The notes under the pieces: model-generated
The model's database searches: none
The model's input: the letters and a program-made list of their open reading frames with translations, nothing else
Told to the model about the DNA's origin: nothing
Source: Ifrita kowaldi
Lineage: Eukaryota; Chordata; Aves; Passeriformes; Cinclosomatidae
NCBI GenBank assembly: GCA_013398055.1
Contig: VZRS01014304.1
Location: 248,001 to 312,000 of the forward strand
Length of the DNA: 64,000 bases
Direction: 5' to 3'
Made by a program: the position numbers and the translations under genes
Part shown: piece by piece, positions 38,396 through 52,173 of the stretch
Numbering within the stretch: the stretch's first letter is position 1
How the letters are laid out: the number at the start of each line of letters is the position of its first letter

Positions 38396-41300
38396 ATTTT
38401 GCTTATCTTATTATTCTTTAATTTGTAATGTAAACTTTGATTTGGGGCCAGAAGGTCAGCTCATGAATATTTTCAAGTTTTTAGTTAAATAATTTTGCTT
38501 TTAAGAAGTCTTTCAGTGCTAATTCTCCGTGTTCTATAAAATAAGTCTGCATTGAATAAAATGAGGAATAAGAAACATAGGCTAATGATCAATAGAGTTT
38601 ATCAGGAGCAGGGTGCCAGTGGCTTGCCCAGTGATATTATTGATCCCTGGGTCTGCAGCATGTCACCCCTCGCAGAAGCAGCTTCTCCAAGAACTCGCTT
38701 GGTTTCTCTTGACAAAGGTAGTCTCTGATGCAAGGAGGAAGAACTCCCCTGGGTGCCAAGCCTTGAAAGGCTGCAGACCCCTGAGCTAACCAGCATTAGT
38801 CTAGTGGAGACAGATTGATGTGCTTCTCCCAGCATGTTTTAAAATATTGCTAAAACCTTCTAAATGCTAGTCTATACAAGTCAACCAGCTGAATTTCATC
38901 CCTCTTCAGTGCCCTCGGAAGGCGTGCTCTGTGTGTCTGAGCTTTACCTGAGCTCGGCTGTTTGCTCTGCTTTGGAGAAATACAGCAGTAACAGATGATA
39001 GACATTCTTTCTCACAAACGTATTCTTTTTTCCATACTCCTCCTTGAATGAGCTTGTGCCAGAAGTTGCTGAGCTGTTAGGAAGGTGCCGGAAGCTGGTA
39101 ATTTGCTCCCTTATAGCTTACAAAAGCTACCAATTTTTCGTGTAGTTCTTACCATCTAAAGGCAAATATAATTAAGAAGTTTAGTCGGTTTACAAATAGG
39201 TCATGGACCATCTAATAAACTGCAATTGTTGACATTTATGGAGGCTTTTTCTCCCAAACATTGTTTATGAAAGGCAACTGGCAAAAGCAATGAGACAAAA
39301 ACTGCTGTAGGCTCCTATTCTGGGCAGCACTCAGCCTCTCCAGCTCCTCCTCCTCTTTCTCTCCCCAGTGTATCTTTTGAAGCTCTCTTTGAGTATTTTC
39401 ATGTATGTACATGTGCTACACTTCAAATGGCGCAGTAGTTGATTTTCTTGTACTGAGAGCTGTGGGTTGTTAATTGCTGGGCTGGTATTAATGGGTTTCA
39501 TCCAAATTCTGGCTTTCCTCCGGCAAGGCTGCAGTGCACGTTGGTGATTTCAGCTGCCATGTGGGCTTGGCGGGGTGCCCCAGCCAGGCACAAAGTGTCC
39601 TGCCAGACTTCTGTGGAGTTGTCATCTTCACTAGGTCAGTGTGGAGGACTCTGGCTGTCTCCAGCAGCACAGATATTTGTGTGTCTCAGCCCCAAATCAA
39701 CCTCTGGAGCAGCTGTAGGTGCATGTATGGTCTTGCTCTTTGTGGGAGAGCGGCAGTATGTCAAGCACCAGAGCTGCTGCAGGCAAGAAAGGGTCAGGGT
39801 AGAGTCTGTCCTTGAAGCTGCCAGTAAATTTACCATCAGGTTTTTCTTATTTCAGGTTACTGTGCACTGCATCTCATTCTTGTACCAGAATCATTTACTC
39901 CAGTCAGAGGCAGCTGATCTGAACTAAAAAAACTCTTGCTTGGAGGCAAAATGCATATTCTCTCTTCATTACCCACACCAGACTGGTGAGAAAAAAACGA
40001 AGGCGGGGCGGCAAGGAGAACCAGATCAGGGAGAGTTGAAAGCAGAAGCCTGTTCTGTGTTCAGTTTTTTGCCCATGATCTTGTGTTCTCAGAGGTGTGG
40101 TTAGTTGGATTCAGGAGAAGGAAAAAAAGGTCAGTCAAGGAATGACCTCGACCTGATCTTCTCAAAAACTGGCAGTATTGGGTTGCAAAGTTGTGGTTCA
40201 GCATTATTGGTAAGGAGGCAAAACCAGGACCAAACAGAATGGAAGCTGCATCCTGTGGGGATCTTCAAGGAACAATAGCATCTTTCATACTTCATACTTC
40301 ATGTCTATAAAACACATGAATCAACTCACCTGAGGCAAGAGAAGTCAGGAGCAGCTGACATCAACCTCCAGGAGCCGAGCTGCTCATTCTTTCAGAGTTA
40401 GCGCATTTCCCGACCGACCCAGTCTGTGCTCTGGAGTCTGATCCCTCCTTCGCTGCCAGTACGAGCTGGGGACAGATGTTTCATATACTTGTGCTGCTGT
40501 GTCAGACAGCTCACCACTCCCACTGAGTCCACCATGCAGGAGCATGGTGAGAGGCCCAGCTGGGTGCTCCCGTTGCTGGACATAACACTGGGCAAGAGGT
40601 GTTGTGTCGTGCCCTTGGTGATATCCTCGCCGTGTGTGGTACCCTGCACCACACAGGGTGTTGGGAGCAGTCCTACCCTGCAAGGTGTGGGGACAGGCCT
40701 GCTCTCCCTCATGATGGGAAGCTGAAGATCAGTGTGCAGGGCTTGGCTTTTTGGATGATTCGTGTGCAGTTCCACAATTGTGTCTGAGAGGCCATATTTT
40801 TTGCACCCAAAATATAGTTTGAGTTTTAGTGCAAAAGGTCTCAGAGTGACCAGGCTGGGATTGAATTTATCCATGAGAAAACCCCCTGGGGCAAAATCCT
40901 GTCCCTTCCTGCATGGCATGAGTCAGTGTTTCAGACACCAGGAAGAGACAGAGAGAAGCTAAGTTAAACTCATTTAATTTTTCCTTTTACAGGGGCCCTT
41001 AGCCTGGTGTGAAAGCCTCCTGTTAGTAGGGTTATTCTCTTGTCAGATGGAAGCTGGAGATAGTTGTCCCAGATGTGCGTGTCTGGTTTGAAGGCCTGAT
41101 TATCTTGTTCATGTCACTTCTTGGCCTCTTATCAGAGGAACTCTCACGCACATCACCTCTCAGCTCCTCACTCTCAGCTCTGCAAGGAGGAGCAGTACAC
41201 TTAAAACATTTCCAGCTAGTAAGCTGATGTTTGCAATTTTTGTTTCCTCTGGGGCAATAATGTCAAGAGGAACAGGCTCCTGAGCATGTCAGGTGGAGGG

Positions 41301-41884
41301 AGGATGGAAAAAGTTTTCTCATGGTTGAGGACAGTAGATGAGGATGGAGCTGCCGTGCTGCAGCAGGAGTGTTACAGTGTGGTGCAGTGCCGAGCACGAG
41401 GCACCTGTTGGATAGAGCCTTCTGGGTGGCTGAGATTTGATTTAAAATAATTTTTGAGTACCCTTTATTGGTGAAATGGAGCTTAAAACCTGAAATTGTT
41501 ATTAGGTGGCTCAAGAGGAGACCTTAGGGAAGATTCAGAAGTACTGTAAATACTCACTTTTTAAAAAATCATCTATTATTACTTTTATCAATATGTCAAT
41601 AGATTAACCAGAAGTTCTGGTATTTCTGGATTCATTTACATGAACCACTTAGTAACCTTTTGTAACAAAGGTATCAAGAAGAGAAACCAAGTATTTCCTG
41701 CTTGTAAAATCCCCAGACATCACTTTGTGCCTGTCAAGGTGTCACCAGGCTAAATAAAGGCGTATGTCCTTCTGAAACCAGCCTGAACATAATAAATGCA
41801 GGAGCTTCCATCTCTGTCAATCCCTGGAAGGGAAAGCTTGTCCTTTCCCGAGGCACGTTGACAAGGGGCTGTTTAATTGAGCTG

Positions 41885-42130
41885 AACAAACTGGTACTTG
41901 AGGGGCCAGCAGCGCGGGGGGAGCTGCCGGAGGATGAGCAGCCCTGGCTGCGGGGCAGGCAGCTGGCTTGGCTGGGAAACCCGCGTACAGCGAGGAGCCC
42001 CAGCTTGAAACGGTGAATGTGCGTTCTCCGGATGACTTCATGAAGTGCCGGCAGCCAAGCCCACATGCTGCCCTGCAGCCGGCAGGGGGGAGAGAGAGAG
42101 AGGGAGGAATTAAAGGAGAGGAGGTAAGAG
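41885..42130 (+). promoter_or_regulatory. GC-rich patch ending in a strong splice-donor sequence
   Basis: Roughly a dozen CpGs occur in about 200 bases, then a purine-rich GA run, then GGAGAGGAG|GTAAGAG with GT at 42124-42125, a near-ideal 5' splice site. A CpG-rich segment followed by a strong donor is the shape of an alternative first exon. No acceptor, TATA box or conserved protein is seen, so this is only a candidate. Confidence 0.25.
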
Positions 42131-45100
42131 TTAGTCAGTGCAGTGCTCCCGGGTAGATTGGCACAGGCAGCAGTTGTGAACTCAACACTGTGACCATCTC
42201 TCCAGTCCATGTGGGCTGGAAGTTACTTCTGTGATTCAAATAAAAACACTCTGAAGATACTCCACTTTCATCATGTATCATTTTTATCAGTAACTGGTCT
42301 ATGTTAAGAAAAGCGCAACCAGTGAAGTTCATGTTGGGTTAACTTGACTTCTGTCATGTCTGAATCCTGCACGTGGAAGCATTACTAGAACTAAAGATTT
42401 ACTTGTTGTATTTGGCAAATCAATTTTAACTATGCTGACTGCTGTATTTGTTCATTAGTAGCATTAAACTGCCACATGTTATATTACCAGCTGTTTTTTC
42501 CTTTAATTCTTAAGTCCTCTCAAGTCTTTTTTCTTGTAGTTTGATTCTACTGTTTCTGTATCACAGAACTGTTCTATAGCTCTGCTAGCAGAAAATATTT
42601 TTGTTACCGTGCGTGGAAATACACAGTGTGTTAAAATTCCCTACCTCTTTACAAGGTGTGAAAAGCCAAGCAAGTTTTTATTGTGTTGTGACCTGTTCCT
42701 GGTGTCCAACTTTGGTTTCCTCTAACAGCCGCTTTGGGGTTTGTCCCATTTATTCACTCCCATAACGTTTTACCTCCTTATTTTTTTCATTGTCATATGG
42801 GTTTTTGTTAGCAACACCTAGCATTATATCACCCAACCCTCTGCCTCCGTTCTCCCTCTCCAGTGCTAGTCCAAGAATCATTGTTCTCTGTTTGGTGATG
42901 TTGCCTAGGTCACAAATTGTATCATTTATCAACATTTTTGCAGAGCTGACTTCTTTCCCATACCCTCTACATTGTGCGTGTGTACATCAATGTAGCTGTC
43001 ACCAAGCACTTATATTTCACTTTTTTAATTAGTATTTTGACTTTTCAGGGTTTCTTTAAGTCATCAAAAGGAGCAGAGAGTTGGCTTTGCAGAGTCAGGC
43101 ATTCCCCTAGGCTTGCAGAAAGCCCAGATTACACAGACCTGAGAGGTATGTCTGTGTTAGGAAGATGTGTACATACTGGGGGCTGTCAGCAGTGGAGGCA
43201 AACACCGGCCATCAGCGTACCATGGGTGGCTTAGCTTCTTGTAATGTATTTTGTGGTGTACAGTTGAGGAGTGAGAAGGTATATTTAGGGGCTAAGAAAA
43301 ACAATTATGTTTTCTTTTACACTATATGCTGGAGCCAGTAATGAGACCTCTGAGCCAAGTGCCTCCTCTGGTGTTTTGCACTTATCTCGAAGCTCTTCTG
43401 AACTGTCAGCTGTGAACACAGGGAGGTTAGCACCCTCTTTGCTTAAGACCATTTAATCTCAGTACTAACCTTTCGTTGAAGAAAGCACCCGTGAGCCCTG
43501 CCACTGCAGGTTCGTTTCTGTGGCACTCCTGCATCCCATGGCTGCTGTGCAATCTCTGCTGGCCTGCAGTGGGTACCAGAGCAGAACAGAGGGGGCTTCC
43601 TCTTGGCTTTTCTAGTGTCACATTTCTAATATGATCCTATTAAGCACTGACTTCACTGCTGCCCTTCTCATTAGTTTTCACTTGAAAATACTGACTCAGA
43701 AAATTCGCCTGTATTTCTGAGCTGATCTACCCTCCATATGTTTATTGTATTAATCCCATCCTAAACTCGCAGAAGGTAACATCACTTCCCATTCTCTTCG
43801 TTACAGACTAAAGGTTTTGGCTCTTCACCGTGAAATACCACTCAGGGTCACTTAGGTCATCTCTCTGTCTCCAGGCTTTGGCTTATGTTTGCTTCTTGAC
43901 TGTGAGTTTGTGGAGTTTTGGGTTACATGTGTCCCTCTCCATGCACTGGTCTCTGCAGGAGCTGCAGCTCAGTCAGTCTGAGCAGTCTCTAAGCCCACAC
44001 AGAAAATTCTCCACAAACATATGCCCCAGGACCACAAATCCTTTTCTGCAAGAGATACCTTTGCTTTGTTTCTGTTATCTTGTATTTTAGCAGTCTGCTG
44101 AGACCCAGAGCTGGGTGTGGGAACACAGAACAGGCAGCCCTTGGGGCTGAAAAAAGAGATGGTAAAAGTTTGTCAGGCTCACTCAGGGTGAGGGATGGTG
44201 GAAGGGCAAGGCCAGTCAGCTGTGTACATTTGCACCTACGTTTCAGTTGGGACCTCCCTTATCCACATTTACATGTGAAGAAGGCATCAGTGGCTGCAGC
44301 CCCTTGCACCTGCTGTCACCTGCCATCACAGGAGGGCAGTTTCCCATCCGTGCTTCAGAAGAGAGAGGTTTATAGTGAGAAAAGGAGGGAGGACTTTGTG
44401 GTCATTCTGGGCGGTGGAAAAAGGTGGCAGGCACTGAGAGGAGAGGAATTGTAGGGTAAATCTGATACTGGGGGCTGGAACCCTGCTGTGCTGACAGAGC
44501 AGAGGGTAAATGGCAATGTATCACAAGTAAAGGCTGCAGAGTGACCTTAATGACGTGGAGATCTTGATATGCCATGCCTACAGCAGAATGGAAGCTCTCT
44601 GATGTTATTCCTTAGCTCATGAGGATCCTATGAGCCACCACACTACTGCTTTGAGGACTACATTTGCTTTTGTTGGTGTGACAGGTCTCCTTTCTTTCCC
44701 ATCTCCTTTGAGCTCTGAGGGAGGGCTCCCTACACTTTTCTTTGCAAGCTCTCTGCGTCTGCTCCGACAGAAGCATCAGCTGCAGGCAAGGGCTGACAGG
44801 ACCCGAGCCCACACTGGTAGTACCAAAAAAAAACTAATATGTAGTTACCCTTGAATGATTTCTGCATTCATGGTTTTCCCCTGCATGTGCTTCTCTGCCC
44901 CACTTCTTTACTGACTGTTGGCAATTTGCATTTGAAGTAGCTGGCTTCAGTATCAGTAGATGTTTTGTGACATTTTGGGATGCTAAGTGGGACCTGTTCA
45001 CCTCCTCAAACATGCATCTGCCTCTTTGCCCTGCTGTGCAAGTCTAGCAGCTGAGTAGAGAGGGATTAGCCTCTCTAGACAGGGCTTTCAGAAACAGACT

Positions 45101-48100
45101 TTAATTAAAGGTGCAGGATGGAGCTCAGTGATCACCTCTGATTACTGGTGCAAATGCTTTAAGAAGAGAAATTAGAGCAATGGCGTATTAAGAGGTGGGT
45201 TCTCAGGTCTTAATATCTCAAGCAGTTCAGTCTTTTTAAAGTGGTTTGGCCAGATTCTGCCTCCTGGTACCTGTGTGCAAACCTGAAATAACTCCTGTAC
45301 ACCAAAGGTGTTTTCAGGGCAGAGTGATTGCTTTGCTCTTTTGGGTAGAGGCTGTTTTGAGCTCAGTGCTGCTGAGTGTGTTACTCTGGGCTTGCAAAGA
45401 AGAGAGGGAAGCACCCAATTTATTTTACAGTGGTAAGTGGTAATAGAGAAATACTCTGTTTCATGCTCGTATGACCTTGTTGTTGCCACATTATTTCTTT
45501 TGACAATTCTCAGCTTCTGCTGGTGTCTTGGGATTTTGGTTTGGTATTTTCGAGGACAGTATAATTATTCAAATCCCATGCCTTGCACAGCAGTGCACAG
45601 CATGCACCAAGTGAGATCAGTACTTTAAAGTAATTACAGAAACATCATTACTTGATTGGCAAATAAAAACAGTTGTGAAAGAGAGGTACAAGATGCACTC
45701 AGAGACTTAAGGAACCCCTGTGTACTTCCATGATCTCCAGAGCATCCTGTGCTTTCCAGACGACTCAGTCAGTAAAATGCAGCAGATGTTAAATTATGCT
45801 GTATTTTAGGAAATTGTAGTATTGTATCTATGGGCCTTGAGTAGTGTCTGGGTATGAGTCATGGACCTGTACAAAAACCCCCTAAATTCTGATTATGGGT
45901 GTGGATCTAAAGACAATAATGTGCATTAGGTAGGTAATATTAAAATGTTTCCTCTTTCTGGGTGCTGACTTAACTGTGACCACCTGTTACAGCATTTTCT
46001 GAAGCCTCAGGTTACTGCTGAAGAAACAACACATAGGAGATGTCTTGAGCCAACTGAGAAAGCGAGTTGAGAGAGGTCATTTTACAGAGCTGGAGCTGTT
46101 TTAAAGAGCGCAGGAGCCTGGTGTCACGGCATAGCTTCCTGTTCACAAGAGCCTCTTTCAAAGACAAATGTGAAAGGGTTTATCCGTTAAACACGGAGCC
46201 GGCAGCAGTCCTGAAGCAAGAGCGTGGCGTTGGATTTCTGTAAGAGGAGACTCTGAAATGTTCTCTTTGCCAAACAGGTCTCTGAAAAGGACACAAAGAC
46301 AAATTGGTCATTTTTTCAGGGCTAGAGTATCTTATTTTAAGCCTGAACTATCTTTGAAATTTTGATGCATTGTTTCTTTTTGCCTTTAATTATGCATCTA
46401 TCTATCCTAAAATTTTGATGTATTTTTTGCTTTTTCTTAAAATTTTTTTTTGCTCTTTTTTTTTTTTTTAATTTACATCCTTCCTTAATTAGAAGATTGC
46501 TCTCTTTTAGGGGAAGAGGGGGAAGCACTTTAAAATTTCGCTGTAATGAAGTTAGAGATCATGAAAGCTTGAGTCTAGCCAAACGCACCTCACCCCATGG
46601 GCTTCACACCCACAAACAGTTTCCCCCCATGAAATACACTGTTGGGGTTTGCTTCTGCATTGCTGCTCAGAGTAGATTGCCCATGTGGGCTGTCCTTTTC
46701 TACCTCCATGTCCTTGTAGCTACAAATGCAGCAGTTTGTTTTTCCTGGGAAGACAGAAAGAAAAAAAAAATAGAGGAATAGAAACCAGCTTCTCTAGGAC
46801 AGTTCTCTGCTCTTCTGGGGGTGCTGGAGGAAGAGCTGCATCCACTTCTTGTTAGCAGTCACAGGAGTCAGCCTGAGCTGGAGATCAAGAACTTCTACAG
46901 TTTTGGAAGATTCCTGGTAGAAATGTTGTTTCTCCACTTGATGCTTTCTCCAGACATTGCAGCCAGCTGTCATGATACTTCCACGTGCACCTTGCTCTGT
47001 GTTTCCTGCCATGTGGAATGACATCTGTGTGACAAATTGCAGAGCTGGGTTGGGTGACAGCTGGGCATTGCCACTGGTCACCACCACTGTCCCTACTCAG
47101 CCTCCTGCCCGTGCTCGCTCTGACCTGGAGTGTGCTGAAGCCCTCCCTTGCCTGGCACATGTTTATGTGAATTTTGCTGTCCTTTCTGCTAATATTGGCC
47201 TGTGTTGAACTGCTGCTTCCTGCGCTGTTTGGGCCCACTAGCAGCCCTATAAACCTCCTGATCTGGGTTACAGCTGCTTTGCCTTTCTCCCCATCACCAG
47301 CTGGCATGTCCAGAGAGAAATAGTTCCTTCCATGCAAATACTGAAGCTCTAGTTCCCTTTTGCATGAGCCCACCTCTGAGACATTCAAGGAGATTAGTGC
47401 TTCAAACAGCTAGTGCTGCAAGGTCCTGCACCTGTGCACCACCTTGGGTAGGGTTTGGCTGTCTTAGGGCCGCCCTCACAGATCAGCAGGTTTCCTGCAG
47501 GCTGGGAAGCAGGAGGAGGTTTCTGATAGGCCTTGTGGAGAGAAGGAGCAAGTCTTCCTATGTGGGATGTTTTCAGGGGTTATTAATGCAGTGCAGTGAC
47601 TGCAGGTGTTAAAACTGGGTGTTTTTTCAGCATTTAGGAAGCTCATTTATGAAGATGCTCAGCACTGGCCAAATAGAGAAATACCAGCCTAAATCCAAAC
47701 AGGGCTAAAGAAGGCATGGTCCAAAGAACAGATGTACTGTCTGTCCAGATGACCTCAGAGCTCAGGTGGTGAAAAGGTGTGCTCTGGACACTGAAACACA
47801 AATGCTTTCTACTATTTAAACTTCAGCAATTGTCTGAGCTCTTGGGAAGTGACTCCACTGTGTGAAGCATCCTGCAGGAATTCAGATAAGCTCTTTCCAT
47901 GGAAAAATCCTGATTTACAGACAGCTGCTTTTCACAGCGTGTACTACAAAATTTTTTGCAGTATATTTAAAAAATTAAATTAGTATTTATATTCTTTCAA
48001 GGATAACATCTCATATTGCATGCTTACAAATGGAGGATGCGGGTTTGGCACGTTTTATAGAAAGGTGATAGGATGAACCTCTACTAATGCTTGGTGAAAT

Positions 48101-51100
48101 TTCATCCTTGTGACTCAGTGGTTTCTCAGGAAGCTGCACATTCTTTCTGTTGCACCAGAGTAGTCTCAGAGCTTGGGCTGAAGGCTTCATGTCCAGCAGT
48201 CCTGTAATGCTCAGGCTGTGCTGAGATCAGTGGGATTACAGGGGTAAGGATTCCTAGAATGAAGATTTTCATGTTTTACCAGAGTGATTTACATTTTAAG
48301 GCTCAACATTAATGGTGACAGTTTTTGAGTATATTTTACATACGCTCAGTATTTTATATTTTTCCATAAAACATAACTAAAATAATGAAAAATAATGCCT
48401 TTATAGATATTAATAGGAATCTACTGCTACTGTAATGAAGGAGATATGTGAATTCATTAGGCTTTGCAGAACATACAAACAGCCCTGGGAAAACTCAATG
48501 TACAGTGAAACTTTTTCCATGACTAGTTTATTCCATGCTAGTTGAAAAAAGCTGCTTCCATGGCATCATTAAGGTCATCATATGTCCAGCTTTCACTGGG
48601 TGTGTCCTCTTCTACTTTTCTTCTACAATTCTGCTTGGGTTGAAAGAGAAGGCTGTGCTACAGATGTTAAGATGTCCAGTGATCTGGTGGGAGCATTAGT
48701 TTCGATGGGATGCCTGGAAATGGTGAATAAATTCTGACTGAACTGGTAAAACTTCGTGCTGTGCGTGATGCAGGTGTCACAGGCAGTCATCCTGCCCTGC
48801 TTTGTGATGGGCACATGCTTACTGGGTTTGGCATGCTCCTGTAGTGAGACTCCGCTTGCTGTTGAATACAATGATCTCACCGAATACAACTCACCTGGAC
48901 TGTCTGCAAATTTGGCAGAATAGGAAGGTAAGAACCATCACCCAGAAGAGGAAGACACAGCCATCCTGCCCTTGGCCAGAAACATGTGACAGCTTGGCAG
49001 AGCCCAGCCTGGCACCTTCTTGGTGATGCCCTGCTGTTGCTGTGCTAAGATCAAGGATGTATTGAGAGCACAAATTTTTTCTCTGTTTATTCATTATACT
49101 AAATTCCTTTAAAGAGAATCTTTTCCGTATGGAATTTGTTGGATAGTCTTACATTAGTCCTAGAATGCAAGATACCCCTTCTGCTCGAGATCTGTGTCTT
49201 ACAAGTGTCTGACAGAAAATCTTATCTGATTCTTGAAGAAGTGAATCATGTAGTTATGACTTCATTTCTACAGTTCAGCTGAATAGAAATCCTTAGATAG
49301 GCATTTGAGATTACAGTATCTCTTCCGAAGATCAGTGTAGTTTCTGTGTTTCACCAGTGGCTCCGAGTCACTGTTACCCACTTTCATCTGTCATAACTTG
49401 ACCTGCCCTTTCTCTGCATCGGCTTCCCGATGAGATGACGTGCAGCGATAGGAGTCAAGCTCTTGCATTCTCCTCATTTTGTCTGGGAGGCTGCTTTTGT
49501 CTTTGGAAAAGTTTTGGGGAGAAAAATACCCACTGTGGGTTCAGTATTATAGAAACAGGAAGCAAGTGCTTTGTGCCTTTTGATTCTTGTCCAGCATTCT
49601 AGTTTTAACGGCAGGGATCCAAGAATAATCTCAGTTGACCATGCAGCCAAACCCACCATGATCTCATTGCCAGTGGCCAGTGATGTGTAGGTGGTTAGTT
49701 AATCAAAGGGGGGTTGTTTTTGCATTGTGTTTCTAAAGGATTGTGTAGGTCACCTATCAACAGAGTGTCTCGACAAAGTACATAGCGTTTTTCCTATAAA
49801 TATTCCCAGTGCCTGGTGACCCTTTCCCAAAACTATGAAAGATTGGTAAGGGTGGTTTTGCCTGTTTATTTAGTCTTTCTGTTCTTACTTCTTTAATCAC
49901 ATGATGCAAACAATTTTTTTTTATTTACATTTCTTATTTGCTTAAATTTATTTCCTCAAGTTTCTGATTTGCTTATTTGTTTTTCACTCTGCTTAAGTCA
50001 GCAGACCTCAGTTAACAGAAAAGACCAGCTAAACTGGTCAACTGATAATCTAGTAAGAAAAAAGAAAACCTCTTCCCTTTGAAACTAAAAATGAAGGAAA
50101 ATGTGATATTTTATTGAAGGTAAGATTTTCATTTTGGGGATTTTTAATGGAATTAAGCTAGTTGAAAGTCTAAATTTTTCAGACTGTGAGAGACGGGTGT
50201 ATGTTTTGTCAGATCCCAGTGGATGGACTGTGATGGACCCCATCTCTTCTCTTGAATTTAATCTACTTCTTATTAAAAATTCTTAAACATTAATTGAGCT
50301 TGAGAGAGGAAGGGAGAAAAGATAGAGTTATAAAGGCTCTTAAAACTTGTCTTTCGGACATGTGTGCTACAGGTGGGACATCCATGCCCCCGTCACTGCT
50401 CCCATCAAAAAATTTGAGAGCTGGAGCAGCCTGAGAGTGTTACCTTGTTTTTGTGGGTCCCCTGCATTGGGGTCTGAGTCTCCTGGGGCAGAAGGAGTAG
50501 CTGAACCGACTTTTCCCGTGCCCAGTGCGTGTGGAAGCTGACATGTAGCCATTACTGCTTGGCCTGTCCCAGAGAGATAGCCCTCTGTTTTCACTTTGTA
50601 TTAATTTGCAAATGTCTTAGGACGACAGAAACCACAGAAAACCAAAAAAAAGAAGTGCCCAAATGCCTAAGAACCCTCTTATTTTCCCAAGGTGGGCCTC
50701 CGCAGCACATGAGCACAGTCAGCAACCTGTTGAGCTACCACAGCTGAATTTTTCTGGTGGTTTTTCTGCTTCAGAGAGCTGGGCGAGTCTGCATCACCCC
50801 ATAAATCAACAACTTCCCATTGATACGTAACTGTTTTGAAAGCTTGTCTGTAAACAGAAATGACATCAGAAAAACATCAATGTTGTCTTTCTTCCATTGC
50901 TCCCTCCTTTTCTTTCCACTCTGGATAGCAAACCTGAACCCCATCCAGCAGGAAGTGTCCCCGTGATTTCACTGTGGGTCACAGCAAGGAGCAGAGGTTA
51001 TCTCCAGGCAAAAGGAACATGGGAATATGGAGACATTTAGAAAAATAAACCTAATGGATTTCATTTTGCTGATGCTGTTTTGAAAGGATGCATTTGAGGT

Positions 51101-52173
51101 TACTAATATGCAGTACAGGTGCAAACAGTGAGGCAGAGAAGCTGTTTCCTTATCACTGCTCCCAGTTTTGAAACTCCTAGACCCCCACCCCAATTCTTCC
51201 CACCTCAGCCTTGCCATCCCCAGAACAGTTTTCATCCATTCCTGCTTTGAAACTGCAAAGAGAAAGATTTGAGTAGAGCTCTGGCTTGCCTGGGGAAGTT
51301 CTTGCTTTAATCAGAGACAGTGAATAAAAATGTTTGCAGAGGATGCGTAGCTGTGAGGAGAATGGAGGCTTTTATGGTGACCCATGGGTTGTCCCACCCA
51401 GCAGCCCAGCCAGGCATCCCACACAGGGGCTCTCCCTTTTGAAGTGGGTAAGTGACATAAAAGCATCTCGGGGTAAACATGCTGCTCTTATCTCCTCTGT
51501 ACAAAATGCATCATTTACTTGAAGACCATGCCCTGAATGGAGATTTAACGCTGGGGCGTCCCATGACTGCAGTTCAGTTTGTCCAGTGCTTTCATGCATC
51601 TTTGACTCCCATATACCACTGGTTACAGCTGGGGAGGTAGAGAGGCCCATGAAGAGCCCATTGGCTGTGGGTGAGTGGACAGCCCTGTGCCTGGGCTTTG
51701 TACACCCCAATGCTGGCTGGCATCTCTGCCTGCCCAGCAGTGCCCCACCCAAGCCACTGCGGCCACCGCTGCAGCGCACTGTGAGATGTGGCTGCAAGCC
51801 ATGCGAGTCTGCTGGGAAGCTATCTTTTGGCTAACAACATTCAGCTCTGCATTTAATTAGAATTAAAATGTAAATGATATTAAACCCCTCTCCCTTTAAA
51901 GTTCAGAGAAAATTACTGCAGTAATTAGGCAATAGTTTTGATTATATATGAAACAAGATCAAGCTTTATGGGAGGTGCTGGAGCCCCCAGCAAATCAGTC
52001 TATGAATCTATCTGGTGTAGCCATCTGGAGTGGGGTTTTTCAGCTGAACAGGTCAGATGAGTGCTGTTGCATGGTTTCCATGGACATTAGCATTACATGG
52101 AAATCCTTGTCTTCAGCTGGAGTTTGGAACCTGCATTGTGGCTGGCAGCTGGCTGTGGAGCAGCAGTGAGGTG
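42131..52173. other. Intronic sequence without recognised genes
   Basis: Long unique stretch. A T-rich tract lies at 46440-46471. The open frame at 46885-47388 (- strand, 167 codons) and shorter ones show no recognised domain. Confidence 0.6.
46440..46471. repeat. T-rich low-complexity tract
   Basis: Two long T runs separated by GCTC. Simple low-complexity sequence. Confidence 0.9.

Larger units (their letters stand above)
36051..41880. other. Intronic sequence without recognised genes
   Basis: Contains a poly-A run near 37192-37203, the (GT)8 run at 37247-37262 and a 13-bp triplication at 38357-38395. Open frames at 37831-38256 and 40398-40919 on the - strand have no recognised domain. Confidence 0.6.

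Noticed and set aside
40398..40919. 173-codon open frame on the - strand
   Set aside because: Parts look protein-like, but there is no recognised family, splice signal or second exon.
41734..42210. 158-codon open frame on the - strand
   Set aside because: It overlaps the GC-rich patch, where stops are depleted by composition. No family resemblance.
46885..47388. 167-codon open frame on the - strand
   Set aside because: No recognised domain and not supported by context.
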